Counted from the stretch's first letter, positions 19,988 through 29,404 are shown. The stretch is 64,000 bases of DNA from Cellulomonas denverensis (GCF_012396125.1 NZ_JAAXOX010000009.1:1-64000); one strand, 5' to 3'. Program-made: numbers and translations. The notes: generated from the letters alone by a model not told the origin.

Positions 19988-21396
19988 TGTCGATCGCACG
20001 TGGCTCGGACACCGGCGCCCAGGGGGACGATCCCTGGGCGCCGGTGCCCGTCATGGACGACCCCTGGGGGGCCGGACCCGCTGATGGCGGCCCGGCCGGT
20101 GCGGGGCGGGGCGAGGGCTCCGACGCGGACGACGGCGCCGAGAGTGCCTGGGCGGAGAGCGACGGTGCCGGTGATGCGTGGGTCGGGAGCGACGATGCGA
20201 GCGGTGCCTGGGCGGAGGACGACGGCGCAGACGGTGCCTGGGCGGACAGCGACGGTGCAGGTGATGCGTGGGCGGGCGCGGGGATCCGCAGGGCTGGTGC
20301 GGGCAAGGCCGGCGGTCCGCGGGCACGGAGAGCGGCCGCCGACCGAGACCGGGCGACGACCCCGGGCGCCGATGGTGCGCCCCGCTCCGGACCGCGCGCG
20401 AACAGCCGTGCATCCGCTGCCGAGGGCGACGCCTCGGCGCGACGATCGCGGCAGAACGTCACCGACCCGACGGAGCCACGCCCCGCGCGTGCCCCGCGGC
20501 GCCGGACCGTTTCCGCCACCGCCGCCGATCGCCCGGTGTCGCTCGACGACCTGGCCGGTCTGCTCGTCCCCGCCTCGGCGCTGAACCGGCCCTCGGGCTC
20601 CACCGTCGAGGGCTCGGACCACCCGGGACCGGAGGCCGCTGTCAGGGCGGTGCTCACCACCGCGTCGCAGTCGCACCCGGGGCCCGAGGGCAAGGCCCCC
20701 GCGCCGGGCACCCGCCGGACCGCACGGAACCGGCCGACACCGGCGACCGAACCGCCCACGGCGGGCCGCGCACCGATGGACGCCGAACCCGGCCTGGAGC
20801 GCGCCCCGGACGATGCCCCCGCGCGCGCCGGGCGCCGCCGCGCGACCCGGAACCGGTTGGCACCGGCGACCGAACCGCCCACCACGGGCAGCGCGGCGGT
20901 CGATGCCGAAGCCGACCCGGAGGCGGTCGCCCGGACGATCGTGCTGCGCCAGCTGACCGCCGCGCCGCGCAGCCGGCACCAGCTCGCCGAGGCGCTGGCC
21001 CGGCGCGAGGTCCCGGAGGACGTCGCCGACCGGGTGCTCGACCGGTTCACCGAGGTCGGCCTGATCGACGACGCCGCCTACGCCGAGATGCTGGTCCGGT
21101 CCCGGCACGCCGAACGTGGCCTGTCCCGCCGGGCGCTGACCATGGAGCTGCGCCGCAAGGGCGTCTCGCCGGAGGACTCCGCGACCGCACTGGACCAGGT
21201 CGGCGACGACGACGAGGAACAGGCCGCCCGGGCACTGGTCCGCAAGAAGTTGCGCGCCACCCGCGGCCTGGACCGCGAGGTGCGGATGCGCCGGGCCTAC
21301 GGAGCGCTGGGCCGCAAGGGCTACGGCCCCGGGCTGGTGGCCCGCCTGGTCCGGGAGGAGCTCGCCGCGGAGGAGGACGGCACCGCGGACGACTGA
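19987..21396 (+). CDS. recX: Regulatory protein RecX with a long repetitive N-terminal extension
   Basis: 469 residues; the RecX domain, which limits RecA filament growth, occupies only about 310-469 (VLRQLTAAPRSRHQLAEAL, IDDAAYAEMLVRSRHAERGL and so on). The first 309 residues are low-complexity. Residues 54-99 carry five copies of a 10-residue acidic repeat beginning AW. A basic Arg-rich stretch follows, and the segment TEPPTAGRA/TEPPTTGSA marks a second, about 20-residue duplication. Most RecX proteins have about 150-270 residues. It is coupled to recA by a one-base overlap; an internal start is not excluded. Confidence 0.88.
   Translation: MSIARGSDTGAQGDDPWAPVPVMDDPWGAGPADGGPAGAGRGEGSDADDGAESAWAESDGAGDAWVGSDDASGAWAEDDGADGAWADSDGAGDAWAGAGIRRAGAGKAGGPRARRAAADRDRATTPGADGAPRSGPRANSRASAAEGDASARRSRQNVTDPTEPRPARAPRRRTVSATAADRPVSLDDLAGLLVPASALNRPSGSTVEGSDHPGPEAAVRAVLTTASQSHPGPEGKAPAPGTRRTARNRPTPATEPPTAGRAPMDAEPGLERAPDDAPARAGRRRATRNRLAPATEPPTTGSAAVDAEADPEAVARTIVLRQLTAAPRSRHQLAEALARREVPEDVADRVLDRFTEVGLIDDAAYAEMLVRSRHAERGLSRRALTMELRRKGVSPEDSATALDQVGDDDEEQAARALVRKKLRATRGLDREVRMRRAYGALGRKGYGPGLVARLVREELAAEEDGTADD
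20146..20283 (+). repeat. 30-bp in-frame tandem repeat inside recX, five copies
   Basis: Encodes AW followed by Asp/Gly/Ser-rich residues with an exact period of 10 residues (AW at 54, 64, 74, 84 and 94). Confidence 0.85.
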
Positions 21397-21641
21397 CCGC
21401 GCCGATACCCGACCCGCCGACGGGCGTCCCCGGGCCACCACGGTCGGACGACGCCTTCGACGCGACGGACCGCAGAGGGCCCAGTGCGCGGATGGGCGGC
21501 CGCCGGGTCCTGGCCCAGGGCGAGGAGTCGGGCGTGCGGTGCCCGCCCGCCGCCGTGTGCCCGGTGACGGTGGGCCTCGGCACGGGCTGCTCCGGCGATG
21601 AGGGAGAATGACGTCTCCCGTGCTGCGCGACTGGAGGCTCC
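21397..21641 (+). promoter_or_regulatory. recX-rny intergenic region
   Basis: 245 bp without a credible gene. A GAGAAT -10-like hexamer at 21604-21609 lies about 35 nt before the rny start and is the best promoter candidate; no clear -35 or hairpin was seen. Confidence 0.35.
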
Positions 21642-23255
21642 ATGCAGGACATGGCAATCGTCGTCGGATTGCTGGCGGCGTGCCTGGTCGCGCTGATCCT
21701 GGTGCTGATCGCCCGGCGGGAGGCCGGTGCGGTCCGCCGCCAGGCGCAGCAGGACGTGCAGACCATCAAGGACGAGGCCCGGTCCTCCCTGGCCGACGCG
21801 CAGCGGCGCGAGGAGCGGGTGGCCGAGCGGGAGCAGGCCCTGAACGCCGCCGAGCGTGCGCTGTCCGAGCGGGAGCGGGAGGCGTCCCAGCGCGAGCGGG
21901 CGGTGCGCGCCGAGGCCGAGGATGCCGCGGTGGCGCACCGGGAGGCTCGGGAGCGGGTCGCTGTCGCGGAGCGGGAACTGGCCGAGCGGACCGCCAGCAC
22001 CGAACGTGAGCTGGCGGCCCGCCACACAGCTGCCGAGGAGCAGGCCGCCGCGTTGCTGACCGCGGCTGAGCAGGAGGCGGGGCAGCGGATCGCGGCCGCC
22101 GAGCAGGAGGCGGTCGAGCGCTTGGAGGCCGCCTCCGGGCTGACCGCGTCCGAGGCGCGCGCGGAGCTGATCCGCCTGGTGACCGCCGAGGCCACCCAGT
22201 CGGCGGCGGCCTCGGTGCGACGGGTGGAGGCGCAGGCCAAGCGGTCCGCCGAGGCGCGGGCCCGCCGGATCATCGCCACCGCGCTGTTCCGGACCGCGGC
22301 TCCGACCAGCGCGCAGAGCACGGTGACCGTCCTGCCGCTGCCCTCAGAAGAGATGAAGGGCCGGATCATCGGCAAGGAGGGGCGGAACATCCGCACCTTC
22401 GAGGCGCTGACCGGGGTGAACGTCCTGGTGGACGAGACGCCCGGGTCGGTGGTGCTGAGCTGCTTCGACGCGGAGCGCCGTGAGGTGGCGCAGGTGGCGC
22501 TGGACGCCCTGATGACCGATGGCCGGATCAACCCGCAGCGGATCGAGTCCGCCTATGCCGAGGCACTGGCCGGCGCCCCGGAGCGGGACGAGGAGGCCGG
22601 GCACGACGCGGCCGAGCGGGCAGGGGTCAGTGGCCTCGACCCGGCGCTGATCCGCACCCTCGGCCGGTTGCGGATGCGTACTTCCTACGGCCAGAACGTG
22701 CTGGAGCACCTTGTGGAGACCGCGTTGGTCGCCGCCCAGCTCGCCACCGAGGTGGGCGCGGATGTGCAGGTGACCCGCCGGGCGGCGTTCCTGCACGACA
22801 TCGGCAAGGCGCTCACCGGTCAGCAGCCGGGCACGCACGCCCAGGTGGGGGCCGCCCTGGTGGAGCGGCACGGTGAGGCCGCGGTGGTGGTGAACGGGGT
22901 GGCCGCCCACCACGACGAGGTTCCGCCGGAGACGGTGGAGGCGGTGCTGGTGCAGGCCGCGGATGCGGTGTCGGCGGCGCGGCCCGGTGCTCGCCGGGAG
23001 GACATCGACCAGCACATCGAGCGGTTGGACGAGCTGGAGAAGCTGGTCGCCGGTCATGCCGGGGTGCGCCGCGCCCTGGCGATGGCCGCGGGCCGGGAGC
23101 TGCGGGTGGTGGTCGAGCCCAGCGAGGTCCCGGACGAGGCGATGGGCCGGCTGGCGGTCGAGATCGCCCGGCACATCGAGCACGACCTGTCCTACCCGGG
23201 CGAGATCAAGGTGACCGTGGTCCGCGAGGTCCGGGCCTCCGCCACCGCGACCTGA
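21642..23255 (+). CDS. rny: Ribonuclease Y
   Basis: 537-residue membrane-anchored endoribonuclease that initiates mRNA decay. One N-terminal membrane helix (about 4-24) leads into a long Arg/Glu coiled coil (about 25-210, many AEREQ-like heptads). The KH domain follows (MKGRIIGKEGRNIR, about 240), and the HD domain has the metal-binding HDIGKA near 385. The start is MQDMAIVV; ATG 21651 in the same frame is an alternative. RNase J is also present (1087). Confidence 0.94.
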   Translation: MQDMAIVVGLLAACLVALILVLIARREAGAVRRQAQQDVQTIKDEARSSLADAQRREERVAEREQALNAAERALSEREREASQRERAVRAEAEDAAVAHREARERVAVAERELAERTASTERELAARHTAAEEQAAALLTAAEQEAGQRIAAAEQEAVERLEAASGLTASEARAELIRLVTAEATQSAAASVRRVEAQAKRSAEARARRIIATALFRTAAPTSAQSTVTVLPLPSEEMKGRIIGKEGRNIRTFEALTGVNVLVDETPGSVVLSCFDAERREVAQVALDALMTDGRINPQRIESAYAEALAGAPERDEEAGHDAAERAGVSGLDPALIRTLGRLRMRTSYGQNVLEHLVETALVAAQLATEVGADVQVTRRAAFLHDIGKALTGQQPGTHAQVGAALVERHGEAAVVVNGVAAHHDEVPPETVEAVLVQAADAVSAARPGARREDIDQHIERLDELEKLVAGHAGVRRALAMAAGRELRVVVEPSEVPDEAMGRLAVEIARHIEHDLSYPGEIKVTVVREVRASATAT

Positions 23256-23269
23256 GACCCGCAGCCGGA

Positions 23270-23326
23270 GGCTCAACCCCCGCAGGCTCACCCCCGCACG
23301 CTCACCCCCGCACGCTCACCCCCGGG
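23270..23326. repeat. Four 14-15-bp tandem repeats between rny and gluD
   Basis: Four head-to-tail units of the form GGCTCACCCCCGCA. The last overlaps the final codons of gluD, whose stop is at 23316-23318. Confidence 0.85.
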
Positions 23327-24218
23327 CCTGCGCCGCCACGGTCCCCGTCGTCCCGACCGCCCCCGCCGCGCCGACCGCCCCACCGGGCGCACCGGACCGG
23401 ACCGGCCCCGCCGTCCGCCCGCGGAGCTTCCGGGCCAACCGGTTGGCCAGGGCACTGAGCGTGACGTTCAGCAGGATGAAGATCAGCGCGACCACGATCA
23501 GCGCCGGGATCAGGTTCTGGTACGTGGTGCCGATCTGGCGGCCCTGGCGCAGCAGCTCGACGTAGGTGATCAGGTAGCCGAGCGCCGAGTCCTTGAGGAT
23601 GACCACCAGCTGGCTGACCAGGGCGGGGAGCATCGCGACCAGCGCCTGGGGGAGCAGCACCGACCACAGGGTCGACCCCTCGGTGAGGCCGATCGCCAGC
23701 CCGGCCTCCCGCTGGCCGCGGGGCAGCCCGTGCACCCCGGAGCGGATCAGTTCCGCGACCACCGAGCCGTTGTACAGGGTGAGCCCGGCGACCACGGCGA
23801 CCAGGGGCAGCTGGTTCACCGGCAGGATCTGCAGCTGGCCGAGGAACAGCCAGCCGAAGACCATCATCAGCAGCACCGGGACGGCCCGGAAGAACTCGAC
23901 CACGGTGCCGCAGATCCACCGGACCGGGGCGATCGGGGACAGCCGGCCGATCCCGAACAGCAGCCCGAACAGCATCGAGGTGACGATGGAGATCCCGGCG
24001 GCGACCAGGGTGCCGCGCAGGCCGGGCAGCAGGTAGTACTGCCAGACGTCCGCGGTGAGGAAGGGCGACCACTTGGCGGCGGTCAGCTGCTCCTTGTCGG
24101 CGAGCGCCACGATGAAGACCGCGGCGATCGCCAGCAGCACCAGCGCGGCGACGATGTTGGCGATCAGCATCCGCCGCCGGGCGCGCGGCCCGGGGGCGTC
24201 GAACAGCAGGTCACTCAT
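23316..24218 (-). CDS. gluD: Glutamate-type ABC transporter permease GluD
   Basis: 300-residue inner-membrane permease of the HisMQ/GluCD class with about five to six helices. The EAA loop for the ATPase contact is GQREAGLAIGLTEG (about 185). An N-terminal cytoplasmic segment and a low-complexity Gly/Ala/Thr tail flank the core; the tail (GAPGGAVGAAGAVGTTG) looks non-conserved. Its ATG overlaps the gluC stop (ATGA). Last gene of the gluABCD operon. Confidence 0.92.
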   Translation of the reverse strand: MSDLLFDAPGPRARRRMLIANIVAALVLLAIAAVFIVALADKEQLTAAKWSPFLTADVWQYYLLPGLRGTLVAAGISIVTSMLFGLLFGIGRLSPIAPVRWICGTVVEFFRAVPVLLMMVFGWLFLGQLQILPVNQLPLVAVVAGLTLYNGSVVAELIRSGVHGLPRGQREAGLAIGLTEGSTLWSVLLPQALVAMLPALVSQLVVILKDSALGYLITYVELLRQGRQIGTTYQNLIPALIVVALIFILLNVTLSALANRLARKLRGRTAGPVRSGAPGGAVGAAGAVGTTGTVAAQARG

Positions 24219-24916
24219 CGTTGCACCGCCAGTCGTCGGGACGCCCAGGTGATCAGCACGCCGGTGGGCAGCACGATGATCACGAAGCCGAGCGCGAACA
24301 GCAGGAACACCGCGAAGATCACGTCCGGCCGGAACTCGATCATGGTCTTCATCAGCGCCGAGGCCTCGGCCACCCCGATCGCCGAGGCGACCGTGGTGTT
24401 CTTGATCAGGGCGATCAGCGCGTTGCCCAGCGGTGCCACCGCCCCGCGGAATGCCTGCGGCAGGATCACGATCCGCATGGTCTGGCCGAAGCCGAGCCCG
24501 ATCGCCCGCGCCGCCTCGGCCTGCCCGGTGGGCACCGTGTTCACCCCGGAGCGCAGCGCCTCCGCCACGAAGGCCGCGTGGTAGACCGACAGCCCGAGCA
24601 CCGCCAACCGGACGTTGTTGTCGGCCAGGAAGGTCGGGGATTGCCGGTCCGCCAGCGCGATGCCCATCGTGTAGAACAGCCCGAGGCTGCAGAACACGAT
24701 GATCAGCGTCAACGGGGTGTTGCGGATGGTGTTGACGTAGAACGCCCCGGCGGCCCGCATGCTCGGCACGGGGGAGACCCGCATCACCGCGATCACGGTG
24801 CCGAGCACCAGCGACCCCACCGCCGCCAGTCCGGACAGCAGCAGCGTGGTCCGGAACGCGGCGATGACGTCGTACTGGCTGAACAGTTCGGTGAACTCTG
24901 CCCAGTAGTCACCCAT
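24215..24916 (-). CDS. gluC: Glutamate-type ABC transporter permease GluC
   Basis: 233-residue permease, partner of GluD, forming the heterodimeric channel for a polar amino acid. The EAA loop reads GQAEAARAIGLGFGQ (about 125-140), and there are five predicted helices. It starts 9 nt after the gluB stop and overlaps gluD. Substrate glutamate is inferred from similarity to Corynebacterium gluABCD, which likewise sits near recA-recX. Confidence 0.92.
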   Translation of the reverse strand: MGDYWAEFTELFSQYDVIAAFRTTLLLSGLAAVGSLVLGTVIAVMRVSPVPSMRAAGAFYVNTIRNTPLTLIIVFCSLGLFYTMGIALADRQSPTFLADNNVRLAVLGLSVYHAAFVAEALRSGVNTVPTGQAEAARAIGLGFGQTMRIVILPQAFRGAVAPLGNALIALIKNTTVASAIGVAEASALMKTMIEFRPDVIFAVFLLFALGFVIIVLPTGVLITWASRRLAVQR

Positions 24917-24925
24917 CGGCGGGCC

Positions 24926-25771
24926 TCAGCCGCAGGCGTCGGGCGTCGGCGGGTTGAGGTCGGCGTTCGGGGTGTAGTTCGCGTCGCCCAGGTTCTTGTC
25001 CAGCAGCTCCTGCCAGGTGCCGTCGTCGATCATCGAGGTGATCGCGTCGGTGACCTCCTGGCACAGGTCGGAGTCCTTCGGCAGGCCGACGCCGTACTGC
25101 TCGTCGGAGAACGGGTTGCCGACGACCTTGAGCTTGCCGGCGTAGGCGTCCTGGGCGGCGAACCCGGCCAGGATGATGTCGTCGGTGGTCACCGCGTCGA
25201 TCGTCCCGGCGGCCAGCGCCTCGACGCACTCGGAGTAGCCGTCGAACTCCTGGAGCTGCACCTCCCCGGCGTACTCGTCCTTGATCCGCTGGGCGGGGGT
25301 GGACCCGGTGACCGAGCACAGCAGCGACCCGTCCAGGTCCTCGGGCCCGCTGATGTCGGAGTCCGCGGCGACCAGCAGGTCCTGCCCGGCGACGAAGTAC
25401 GGCCCGGCGAAGTCGACGGTCTGCTTGCGCTCGTCGGTGATGGAGTAGGTGGCCACGATCAGGTCGACCTGGCCGTTGGACAGCAGGTTCTCCCGCTGCG
25501 CGGACGGTGCCTCGCGGAACTCGACCTGGTCGGCGGAGTAGCCGAGCTGCTCGGCGATGTAGCGGGCGACGTCGACGTCGAAGCCGGTGTAGTCCCCGCC
25601 CTCCTGCAGGCCCAATCCTGGCTGGTCGAACTTGATCCCGACGGTGAGGGTGCCGGCGTCGTTGCTGCCACCCTCCGTCGATCCGGAGCCGGAGTCGCCG
25701 CCCGAGGAACAGGCGGCCAGGGTGAGTCCGACGGCGGCGAGTGCCGCTCCGGTACGAGCGATGCGGTGCAT
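24926..25771 (-). CDS. gluB: Glutamate-binding lipoprotein GluB
   Basis: 281-residue extracellular solute-binding protein, family 3. The signal peptide (about 1-20) ends in the lipobox LAAC, so Cys21 is lipidated. A Gly/Ser-rich linker (about 22-42) precedes the binding fold (LTVGIKFDQPGLG, FDVDVARYIAEQLG, LIVATYSIT). A Cys pair in LLCSVTG and YSECVEAL may form a disulfide. It delivers substrate to GluCD. The gene follows gluA with a 23-nt gap. Confidence 0.93.
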   Translation of the reverse strand: MHRIARTGAALAAVGLTLAACSSGGDSGSGSTEGGSNDAGTLTVGIKFDQPGLGLQEGGDYTGFDVDVARYIAEQLGYSADQVEFREAPSAQRENLLSNGQVDLIVATYSITDERKQTVDFAGPYFVAGQDLLVAADSDISGPEDLDGSLLCSVTGSTPAQRIKDEYAGEVQLQEFDGYSECVEALAAGTIDAVTTDDIILAGFAAQDAYAGKLKVVGNPFSDEQYGVGLPKDSDLCQEVTDAITSMIDDGTWQELLDKNLGDANYTPNADLNPPTPDACG

Positions 25772-25794
25772 GGCGTGCTTCCTTCCGGTTGACG

Positions 25795-26547
25795 TCAGTG
25801 CGTGAGGATCTTCGACAGGAAGTCCTGGGCTCGGTCGGTGCGCGGTGCGGTGAAGAACTCCTCGGGGGTGCCCTCTTCGACGATCTGGCCGCCGTCCATG
25901 AAGACGACCCGATCGGCGGCCCGGCGGGCGAAGCCCATCTCGTGGGTGACCACGATCATGGTCATGCCCTCCTCGGCGAGGGTGGTCATCACGTCCAGGA
26001 CCTCGTTGATCATCTCCGGGTCGAGGGCGGAGGTCGGCTCGTCGAACAGCATGACGTGCGGCTTCATCGCCAGCGCGCGGGCGATCGCCACCCGCTGCTG
26101 CTGGCCGCCGGACAGCTGGGCGGGCAGCTTGCCGGACTGGTTGCCGACCCCCACCCGGTCCAGCAGCTCCTGGGCCCGGACCTTCGCCTCGGCCCTGGAC
26201 TGCCGCTTGGCCTTGATCGGCCCGAGGGTGACGTTCTCCAGCACGGTCTTGTGCGCGAACAGGTTGAAGGACTGGAAGACCATGCCGACGTCGGCGCGCA
26301 GCCGGGCCAGGTCCTTGCCCTCGGCGGGCAGGGGCTTGCCGTTGACGCTGATCGTGCCGGCGTCGATGGTCTCCAGCCGGTTGATGGTCCGGCACAGGGT
26401 GGACTTGCCGCTGCCGGAGGGGCCGATCACGACCACCACCTCGCCGCGGTGGACGGTCAGGTTGATGTCGCGGAGCACGTGTAGGTCGCCGAAGTGCTTC
26501 TGCACGCCGTCGAGCACCACCAGCGGTGCCGTGTCGGTCTGAACCAT
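25795..26547 (-). CDS. gluA: Amino acid ABC transporter ATP-binding protein GluA
   Basis: 250-residue ATPase energising GluBCD import. Walker [11 protein letters not shown]-loop [10 protein letters not shown], signature LSGGQQQR, Walker [13 protein letters not shown] and H-loop VVTHEM are all intact. ATG 26547 gives the normal family N-terminus and has TACCGT 6 nt upstream; ATG 26583 in the same frame would add 12 residues. First gene of the operon, divergent from miaB with 94 bp between starts. Confidence 0.95.
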   Translation of the reverse strand: MVQTDTAPLVVLDGVQKHFGDLHVLRDINLTVHRGEVVVVIGPSGSGKSTLCRTINRLETIDAGTISVNGKPLPAEGKDLARLRADVGMVFQSFNLFAHKTVLENVTLGPIKAKRQSRAEAKVRAQELLDRVGVGNQSGKLPAQLSGGQQQRVAIARALAMKPHVMLFDEPTSALDPEMINEVLDVMTTLAEEGMTMIVVTHEMGFARRAADRVVFMDGGQIVEEGTPEEFFTAPRTDRAQDFLSKILTH

Positions 26548-26553
26548 CCCGTG

Positions 26554-26559
26554 ACGGTA
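26554..26559 (-). promoter_or_regulatory. -10 element (TACCGT, minus strand) of a leaderless gluA promoter
   Basis: 6 nt upstream of the chosen gluA ATG; it helps decide that start over the upstream ATG. Confidence 0.55.
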
Positions 26560-26627
26560 GGTGGCGCGTGTGACCTCCGCCATTCGTTTGGATCACAGTC
26601 GAGTAACAGTGCTACTCCACGCGGACG

Positions 26628-26633
26628 TACCCT
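26628..26633 (+). promoter_or_regulatory. -10 element (TACCCT) of a leaderless miaB promoter
   Basis: 8 nt before ATG 26642. The sequence TACCCTGGTCCG also precedes pgsA. Confidence 0.55.
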
Positions 26634-26641
26634 GGTCCGCG

Positions 26642-28177
26642 ATGAGCACGATGACGCCCCCCGCATCCGCCGTCGGCCAGGAGACCCGCACGTACCTGGT
26701 CAAGACCCTCGGCTGCCAGATGAACGTGCACGACTCCGAACACATGGCCGGTCTGCTGGAGCAGGCCGGTTACGTCGCCGCGTCCCCGGAGGCGGCGGCC
26801 GCGGAGGACGCCGACGTGATCGTGATCAACACCTGCGCGGTGCGGGAGAACGCCGCGGACCGGCTGTACGGCAACCTGGGCCGGCTGGCGGGCACCAAGC
26901 GGAACCGGCCGGGCATGCAGATCGCGGTCGGCGGCTGCCTGGCGCAGAAGGACCGCACCGGGATCGTGGAGCGCGCGCCGTGGGTGGACGTGGTCTTCGG
27001 CACCCACAACCTGGACGTGCTGCCGGTGCTGCTGGAGCGGGCCCGGCACAACAAGGCCGCCGAGGTGGAGATCGCCGAGTCGTTGCAGGTCTTCCCGTCC
27101 ACGCTGCCCACCCGGCGGGAGTCGGCCTACGCGGGCTGGGTGTCGATCAGCGTCGGCTGCAACAACACCTGCACGTTCTGCATCGTGCCGCACCTTCGGG
27201 GCAAGGAGCGCGACCGCCGGCCGGGCGACGTGCTGGCCGAGGTGCAGGCGCTGGTCGATCAGGGCGCGATCGAGGTCACCCTGCTCGGCCAGAACGTGAA
27301 CTCCTACGGCGTCGAGTTCGGCGACCGGCAGGCCTTCGCCAAGCTGCTGCGCGCCGCCGGTGCCACCCCGGGGCTGGAGCGGCTGCGGTTCACCTCCCCG
27401 CACCCGGCGTCCTTCACCGACGACGTGATCGCCGCGATGGCCGAGACCCCGGCGGTGATGTCCAGCCTGCACATGCCGTTGCAGTCCGGCTCGGACCGGA
27501 TCCTGCGCGCGATGCGGCGGTCCTACCGGTCGGCCAAGTTCCTCGGCATCCTGGAGCGGGTGCGGGCCGCGATGCCGGAGGCGGCGATCACCACCGACAT
27601 CATCGTGGGCTTCCCGGGCGAGACCGAGGAGGACTTCGCCGAGACGCTGCGGGTGGTCGAGGAGAGCCGGTTCTCCTCCGCCTTCACCTTCCAGTACTCG
27701 ATCCGGCCCGGCACCCCGGCCGCCGACCTGCCCGACCAACTGCCCAAGGCGGTGGTCCAGGAGCGCTACGAGCGGTTGATCGCGCTGCAGGACCGGATCG
27801 CGCTGGAGGAGATGCAGCGCCAGGTCGGCCGCACCGTCGAGGTGCTGGTGGCCGAGGGCGAGGGACGCAAGGACGGCGAGACCCGGCGGCTGTCCGGCCG
27901 GGCCGCGGACAACCGGCTGGTGCACGTCGCGCTGCCGGCCGGTCTGGGCGAGGCCGACCGGCCGCGACCGGGCGACCTGATCACCGTCGACGTCACCCAC
28001 GCCGCACCGCACCACCTGGTCGCGGACTCCGCGCTCACCGGTGGCAGCTTCGCGGTGCGCCGGACCCGGGCCGGGGATGCCTGGGCACGCGGCGACGAGC
28101 ACGACCACGGCGGGGACTCCTGCGGCACCGGCGCTCCGGCCGGTCCCGTGCTGCTCGGGCTGCCGACGCTCAAGTAG
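26642..28177 (+). CDS. miaB: tRNA-2-methylthio-N6-dimethylallyladenosine synthase
   Basis: 511-residue radical SAM methylthiotransferase that adds a methylthio group at A37 of tRNAs already isopentenylated by MiaA (encoded at 34710). The UPF0004 domain has VKTLGCQMN and a further Cys in NTCAVRENA and GGCLAQ, ligands of the auxiliary cluster. The radical SAM motif CNNTCTFC is near 171-178, and a TRAM domain ends at about 455. Its stop overlaps the convergent ybjN-like stop by 8 bp. The C-terminus carries a His/Asp-rich tail. Confidence 0.96.
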   Translation: MSTMTPPASAVGQETRTYLVKTLGCQMNVHDSEHMAGLLEQAGYVAASPEAAAAEDADVIVINTCAVRENAADRLYGNLGRLAGTKRNRPGMQIAVGGCLAQKDRTGIVERAPWVDVVFGTHNLDVLPVLLERARHNKAAEVEIAESLQVFPSTLPTRRESAYAGWVSISVGCNNTCTFCIVPHLRGKERDRRPGDVLAEVQALVDQGAIEVTLLGQNVNSYGVEFGDRQAFAKLLRAAGATPGLERLRFTSPHPASFTDDVIAAMAETPAVMSSLHMPLQSGSDRILRAMRRSYRSAKFLGILERVRAAMPEAAITTDIIVGFPGETEEDFAETLRVVEESRFSSAFTFQYSIRPGTPAADLPDQLPKAVVQERYERLIALQDRIALEEMQRQVGRTVEVLVAEGEGRKDGETRRLSGRAADNRLVHVALPAGLGEADRPRPGDLITVDVTHAAPHHLVADSALTGGSFAVRRTRAGDAWARGDEHDHGGDSCGTGAPAGPVLLGLPTLK

Positions 28178-28661
28178 CCGGCGGCAGCAGCCCGTCCAGT
28201 GCCTCGAAGGCCTGCACCCCGGTGCCCAGGCCGCAGGAGATCAGCTGATCGAGCTGCTCGGCGGTCACCCCGTGCTCCAGGTCGGTGGACACCTCGGAGT
28301 ACAGCGCCAGCTCGCCCTGCTCCTCGCGGAGGTAGAGCTTGGGCCAGATCCGGTCCCGGTTCCAGTCGTTGAGCGCCAGCGACGCCGGGCGGCGGGCCTC
28401 CAGCGGGAGCTGCCGGTGCCAGCGGCCGCGGACCTGCAGCACCTCCCGGTCGTCGCCGAGCAGGAAGAACCAGAACCGGTTCTGGTTCCACACGCCGGTC
28501 AGGTCGCCGTCGTCGTCGATCCGGAAGTGGTAGTCGTGCGCGGTCAGTGCCGCGATCACCCGCTCCTGGGTCAGCGTGGTCGGGCGGTCCTGTGCCGGGC
28601 GGGCCGGGGCGGGCTGTGCGCCGAGCACCCGGGACAGCCAGCCGGACGGCCGGGCGCTCAC
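28170..28661 (-). CDS. YbjN domain protein 1
   Basis: 163 residues. The YbjN fold (PF10722) is seen in [36 protein letters not shown] and [17 protein letters not shown]. YbjN proteins have been described as sensory/stress-related and structurally like type III secretion chaperones; the role here is unknown. GTG 28661 overlaps the stop of YbjN protein 2 (GTGA), so it is translationally coupled. Third of three paralogues in this block. Confidence 0.85.
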   Translation of the reverse strand: MSARPSGWLSRVLGAQPAPARPAQDRPTTLTQERVIAALTAHDYHFRIDDDGDLTGVWNQNRFWFFLLGDDREVLQVRGRWHRQLPLEARRPASLALNDWNRDRIWPKLYLREEQGELALYSEVSTDLEHGVTAEQLDQLISCGLGTGVQAFEALDGLLPPAT

Positions 28662-29173
28662 GGGGCCACCGCCGCCGGGTCGGGGTACAGCTCGTCGACC
28701 GCGTCGAAGAAGCTGTTCGCACTGCTCAGGCCGCACTGCAACAGCTGGGCCAGCTGCTCGTCGGTGGCGCCGTGCTCCAGGTCGGTGGAGGTCTCGGCGA
28801 CCACATTCACCATGCCGTTGTCCCGGACCCGGGCGTAGGTCTTGGGCCAGATCCGCTCGGCGTTCCACTCCTCGCAGGCGTCCAGCACCTCCTGCAGCCG
28901 CTCCAGGGCGATGTCGCGGTGCCACTGGCCGCGTACCTGCAGGATCTCCTGCTTCTCGCCCAGCAGAAAGAAGAAGAACAGCCGGCCCTTCCACAGTCCG
29001 CCGATATCGCCGTCGTCGTCGGTGAAGTAGTGGAAGTCGTTGTCCTTGAGCCAGGCCACGATCCGCTCGGGGGCCAGGGGCGTCGGGCGGCCCTCCGCCA
29101 CGGTGGCGGTCGGTGCCCCGCCCGAGGCGTCGCCGGTGTCGGTCGGCCGCCGGCGGTTCCGGAAGAGACCCAT
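28658..29173 (-). CDS. YbjN domain protein 2
   Basis: 171 residues with the same layout as its neighbours: a basic N-terminus (MGLFRNRRRP), FHYFTDDDGDIGGLW, RLFFFFLLGEKQEILQVRG and CEEWNAERIWPKTYARV, then an acidic C-terminal helix. It is closer to YbjN protein 3 in the FFFF core and N-terminus (MGLF/MGFF) than to protein 1. A TAGGGT hexamer lies 6 nt upstream of ATG 29173 on the minus strand. First gene of the two-gene minus operon. Confidence 0.86.
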   Translation of the reverse strand: MGLFRNRRRPTDTGDASGGAPTATVAEGRPTPLAPERIVAWLKDNDFHYFTDDDGDIGGLWKGRLFFFFLLGEKQEILQVRGQWHRDIALERLQEVLDACEEWNAERIWPKTYARVRDNGMVNVVAETSTDLEHGATDEQLAQLLQCGLSSANSFFDAVDELYPDPAAVAP

Positions 29174-29179
29174 GGTCGA

Positions 29180-29185
29180 ACCCTA
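29180..29185 (-). promoter_or_regulatory. -10 element (TAGGGT, minus strand) of a leaderless YbjN 2 promoter
   Basis: 6 nt from the start codon of YbjN protein 2. Confidence 0.5.
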
Positions 29186-29276
29186 CCCGCGGGTACCAGG
29201 GGTGGCCGAGCCGGGCGGGGGTGAGGGTGCCCACCACCTACGGCGGGGGCGGTCGCCCTGGGTGGTGGCCGGTCGC

Positions 29277-29315
29277 TGCCTACCCTGCGTGCGCGTCGCG
29301 GGCGCAGGGTAGGCA
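29277..29315. promoter_or_regulatory. 13-bp inverted repeat between divergent YbjN genes
   Basis: Perfect arms 29277-29289 and 29303-29315 with a 13-nt spacer. Each arm contains TACCCT read outward on its own strand, the -10-like hexamer used elsewhere in this window. With no U-run and in a divergent gap, it looks more like an operator or paired promoter than a terminator. Confidence 0.5.
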
Positions 29316-29404
29316 CGGTGGAGTCGTGCCGGGCCGGTCGAATCGTCCGGTTCGATAGGGTCGTCCCGCGCGATGTCCTGACCGCACGAACCACGAGGAT
29401 CACC

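Noticed and set aside
26549..26583. ATG 26583 as the gluA start
   Set aside because: ATG 26547 gives the standard family N-terminus and a -10-like TACCGT 6 nt upstream, so the extra 12 residues are probably not translated.
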